Shown here one piece after another: positions 62,357-64,000 of a stretch of 64,000 bases of DNA. The notes beneath the pieces were generated by a model. That model saw only the letters and a list, made by a program, of their open reading frames with translations, had not been told where the DNA came from and did no database searches. A program made the translations under genes and the position numbers. The stretch comes from CAZLGM01 sp964623625 (GTDB lineage: Bacteria > Desulfobacterota > Desulfobulbia > Desulfobulbales > Desulfocapsaceae), in NCBI GenBank assembly GCA_964623625.1, contig CAZUUJ010000002.1:35243-99242 (forward strand), written 5' to 3'. Within the stretch, counting starts at the first letter, position 1, and each line of letters opens with the position of its first letter.

Positions 62357-63285
62357 AAAGATAAAAAGCAGGCAACGCCGGTGATTGAGAGACTATGGGT
62401 TGTTGAATTAGCTGTATTGGGATAGATGAACTGACTCATAAAAAGACATAAGATCACTGTAAACATCCTGAGAAAGATTACCAGAACCGTTTTTAAAAAG
62501 ACAGAACAAAAGAATCACAGATCCCTGAATCCGTGAGCGCCCCGAAGGGCGAGTAATTCTTTTGGGTTCAAATAGTATAATCTAATAATTTTGTAGGATA
62601 TCGAGATATTATTAAATAGAATAACGTTTTCCGTCACGGATTCAGGGAATTGATTACATCAAGGGGGTTGGTCAGACGGGAGATGTCTTTGTCCATCACA
62701 TGGTGTGTTCCTTATTGGTTTATATTTATGACAGAACTATAAGAGATTCATCAAGAAATGACGGGAAGAAGTTATTGCAATGTACATTTAACACATTAAA
62801 GGGTGATCATTCGAGAAGGAGAAATAGAGTAGTGAGATCAATCTGTTTCAAACAATGATCCAACAAACGGCTCAAAGGCCGATAGTCAAACAAACTAAAT
62901 TTCTTTTTAGCGATTCTATATGTTCATGCCATAATTTGTTTGGTCTAAGTGTGGAATAATGCGGTCTTGATGGGTGCAATTGCTGTTGAGATATTAATAT
63001 TCCTATGTTATCCACATGCTTTAAAAAACGGAGAAAAATGTAGGTTCTTTGCGGCACAAGAAGAAATTTTATTGTTAGGTTTTAGGCGTATGCTATTGAA
63101 AATCCTTGCAATTTGATACAATTTTTGTTGAAGGAAAAAGTTTGTTTATTTTGCGGTTAGGAATTAAACGGATGAAATTCTACCGTGAGAAGTGAACTTA
63201 CAGCTAAAAGGCCTGTAAAATCAACCATGTGGATTTAAAGAAGTTAACTGCCACGAAATGAAACTTTAGATGCATCCTTTTAGGT
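62357..63285. other. AT-rich gene-poor stretch with a TCACGGATTCAGG inverted pair
   Basis: These 929 bp have no convincing gene. An inverted repeat pair is at 62522-62536 and 62634-62648. A short hairpin (CGCCC, CGAA, GGGCG) lies between, at about 62537-62551. A 61-codon minus-strand ORF at 62872-63057 has no recognisable domain. The base composition is clearly more AT-rich than the glycan locus. Confidence 0.5.
62522..62648. repeat. Inverted pair of the TCACGGATTCAGG repeat
   Basis: TCCCTGAATCCGTGA (62522-62536) and its exact complement TCACGGATTCAGGGA (62634-62648) are 15-bp inverted repeats 97 bp apart. The core 13-mer also occurs at 52665-52677 and 55842-55854. The layout resembles the ends of a small non-autonomous element about 127 bp long, with AT-rich filling. 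No target duplication was recognised. Confidence 0.6.
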
Positions 63286-63930
63286 ATGGATTTGATTAGT
63301 ACACAATTATTGACATTTATTGCCGTCACCCTTGTATTAACTATTACACCAGGCGTTGATACATTTATTATAATGCGTAACGTTCTACGGGGAGGCCAAA
63401 AGGACGGTTTTTACACGGCAACTGGAATATGTTCAGGGCTATTTGTACACGCTAGTCTTTCAGCATTAGGAATTTCAGTGCTATTGGTTCGTTCCGCGAC
63501 ACTTTTTAGCTTTGTAAAAATGGCAGGAGCGATATACTTAGTGTGGCTCGGAGCAAGCAGCATTTATGGTGCAATAAGGTATAAAAACTCCCTTGATTCT
63601 TCTCAAAGTACTGTAGCTAAAGAAATACTACATCCAGTGAAGTCTTTTCGAGAAGGGCTATTGTCCAATGTATTAAACCCAAAACCAGCAGTGTTTTACT
63701 TAGCCTTCTTCCCTCAATTCATCAACCATGGTGACCCTGTATTTATTAAAACCATGTTCCTGGCTTCTATTCAGTTTGCAATAGGAATTAGCTGGCTCCT
63801 AGTGTTATCACTTTTTATTTCTAGTATGAAAAACTATGTTGAGAAACCATGTGTGAAGAGGATCTTGGACACATTGAGTGGTGGCATACTAATAGCGTTT
63901 GGTATTAAAATTGGATTACAAAATAATTAA
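63286..63930 (+). CDS. LysE/RhtB-family amino-acid exporter
   Basis: The 214-residue protein has about six membrane segments. ITPGVDTFIIMRNVLRGGQKDGFYTATGICSGLFVH (about 21-56) is the hallmark N-terminal region, and LLSNVLNPKPAVFYLAFFPQF the second. Relatives export lysine, arginine, homoserine, threonine or similar compounds across the inner membrane. Its codon use is more AT-rich than the rest of the window and it sits alone after a gene-poor region, which suggests acquisition by transfer. Confidence 0.9.
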   Translation: MDLISTQLLTFIAVTLVLTITPGVDTFIIMRNVLRGGQKDGFYTATGICSGLFVHASLSALGISVLLVRSATLFSFVKMAGAIYLVWLGASSIYGAIRYKNSLDSSQSTVAKEILHPVKSFREGLLSNVLNPKPAVFYLAFFPQFINHGDPVFIKTMFLASIQFAIGISWLLVLSLFISSMKNYVEKPCVKRILDTLSGGILIAFGIKIGLQNN

Positions 63931-64000
63931 AAACAGTTAACAAATCAATACCTTTAGGCTAAAGAAGCCAAGCTTATCCTCAAGATGAATGTACTTTCTC

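Noticed and set aside
62872..63057. 61-codon minus-strand ORF
   Set aside because: No domain, signal or ribosome-binding site was recognised, and it lies in AT-rich DNA where chance ORFs are common.
62858..63080. Possible integron attC site (ATCCAAC ... GTTAGGT) upstream of the LysE-type gene
   Set aside because: The two core-like words are 223 bp apart, longer than normal attC sites. They are not complementary inside, and no integrase was seen.
1..64000. CRISPR arrays, tRNA or rRNA genes, phage genes, complete insertion sequences
   Set aside because: No regularly spaced repeats, no recognisable RNA genes and no transposase or integrase coding sequences were found in either strand.

Overview
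The window looks like part of a Gram-negative sulfate-reducer-type genome (Desulfobacterota, most like the Desulfobulbales). This is inferred from the mix of genes: a Wzm/Wzt O-polysaccharide exporter, an outer-membrane MipA/OmpV-type protein, a DUF1858 redox protein, a DnaJ-domain protein and many radical-SAM enzymes. No rRNA, tRNA, CRISPR array or complete transposon was seen.

Most of the window (about 5 to 54 kb) is a surface-glycan or glycolipid locus built from short operons that switch strand repeatedly. It holds about thirteen soluble glycosyltransferases (GT2, GT4 and GT28-like), three membrane GT-C-like proteins, the Wzm/Wzt ABC exporter, a Wzx-like flippase, an O-antigen ligase/polymerase-like protein, an OafA-type acyltransferase, two membrane-anchored SGNH hydrolases, a deacetylase-like protein and a UDP-galactopyranose-mutase-like flavoprotein. 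Three radical-SAM/SPASM enzymes sit among them. A MacB-type efflux operon (permease, ATPase, TolC-like protein, adaptor) ends in a cobalamin-binding radical-SAM enzyme.

The left edge (1-5002) is the N-terminal 1,667 residues of a giant polyketide/fatty-acid synthase with the order nitronate-monooxygenase-like, KS, AT. Divergent from it is a GNAT-type acyltransferase. Near the right end (57.6-58.8 kb) is an alpha-oxoamine synthase. With the GNAT protein and the synthase this suggests, as inference only, a long-chain amino-lipid (sphingolipid-like) that could anchor or accompany the glycan.

Four paralogous HpnP-like (DUF4070) B12-binding radical-SAM enzymes occur as two tandem pairs (15.9-19.1 kb and 54.2-57.5 kb). 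One is put out of frame by a tract of eight G near its start. Two other genes are also broken: the MipA-like gene by a 1-nt slip in a T7 tract, and the DnaJ-domain gene by an in-frame TGA.

Several long, symmetric palindromes (108-181 bp) lie exactly at the 3' ends of genes and take in or abut their stop codons. They differ in sequence but share an outer-stem/inner-stem design, and two share a 19-bp motif. A separate 13-bp word, TCACGGATTCAGG, occurs four times. The right end (62.4-64 kb) is AT-rich, poor in genes and carries a LysE/RhtB-type exporter that looks acquired.
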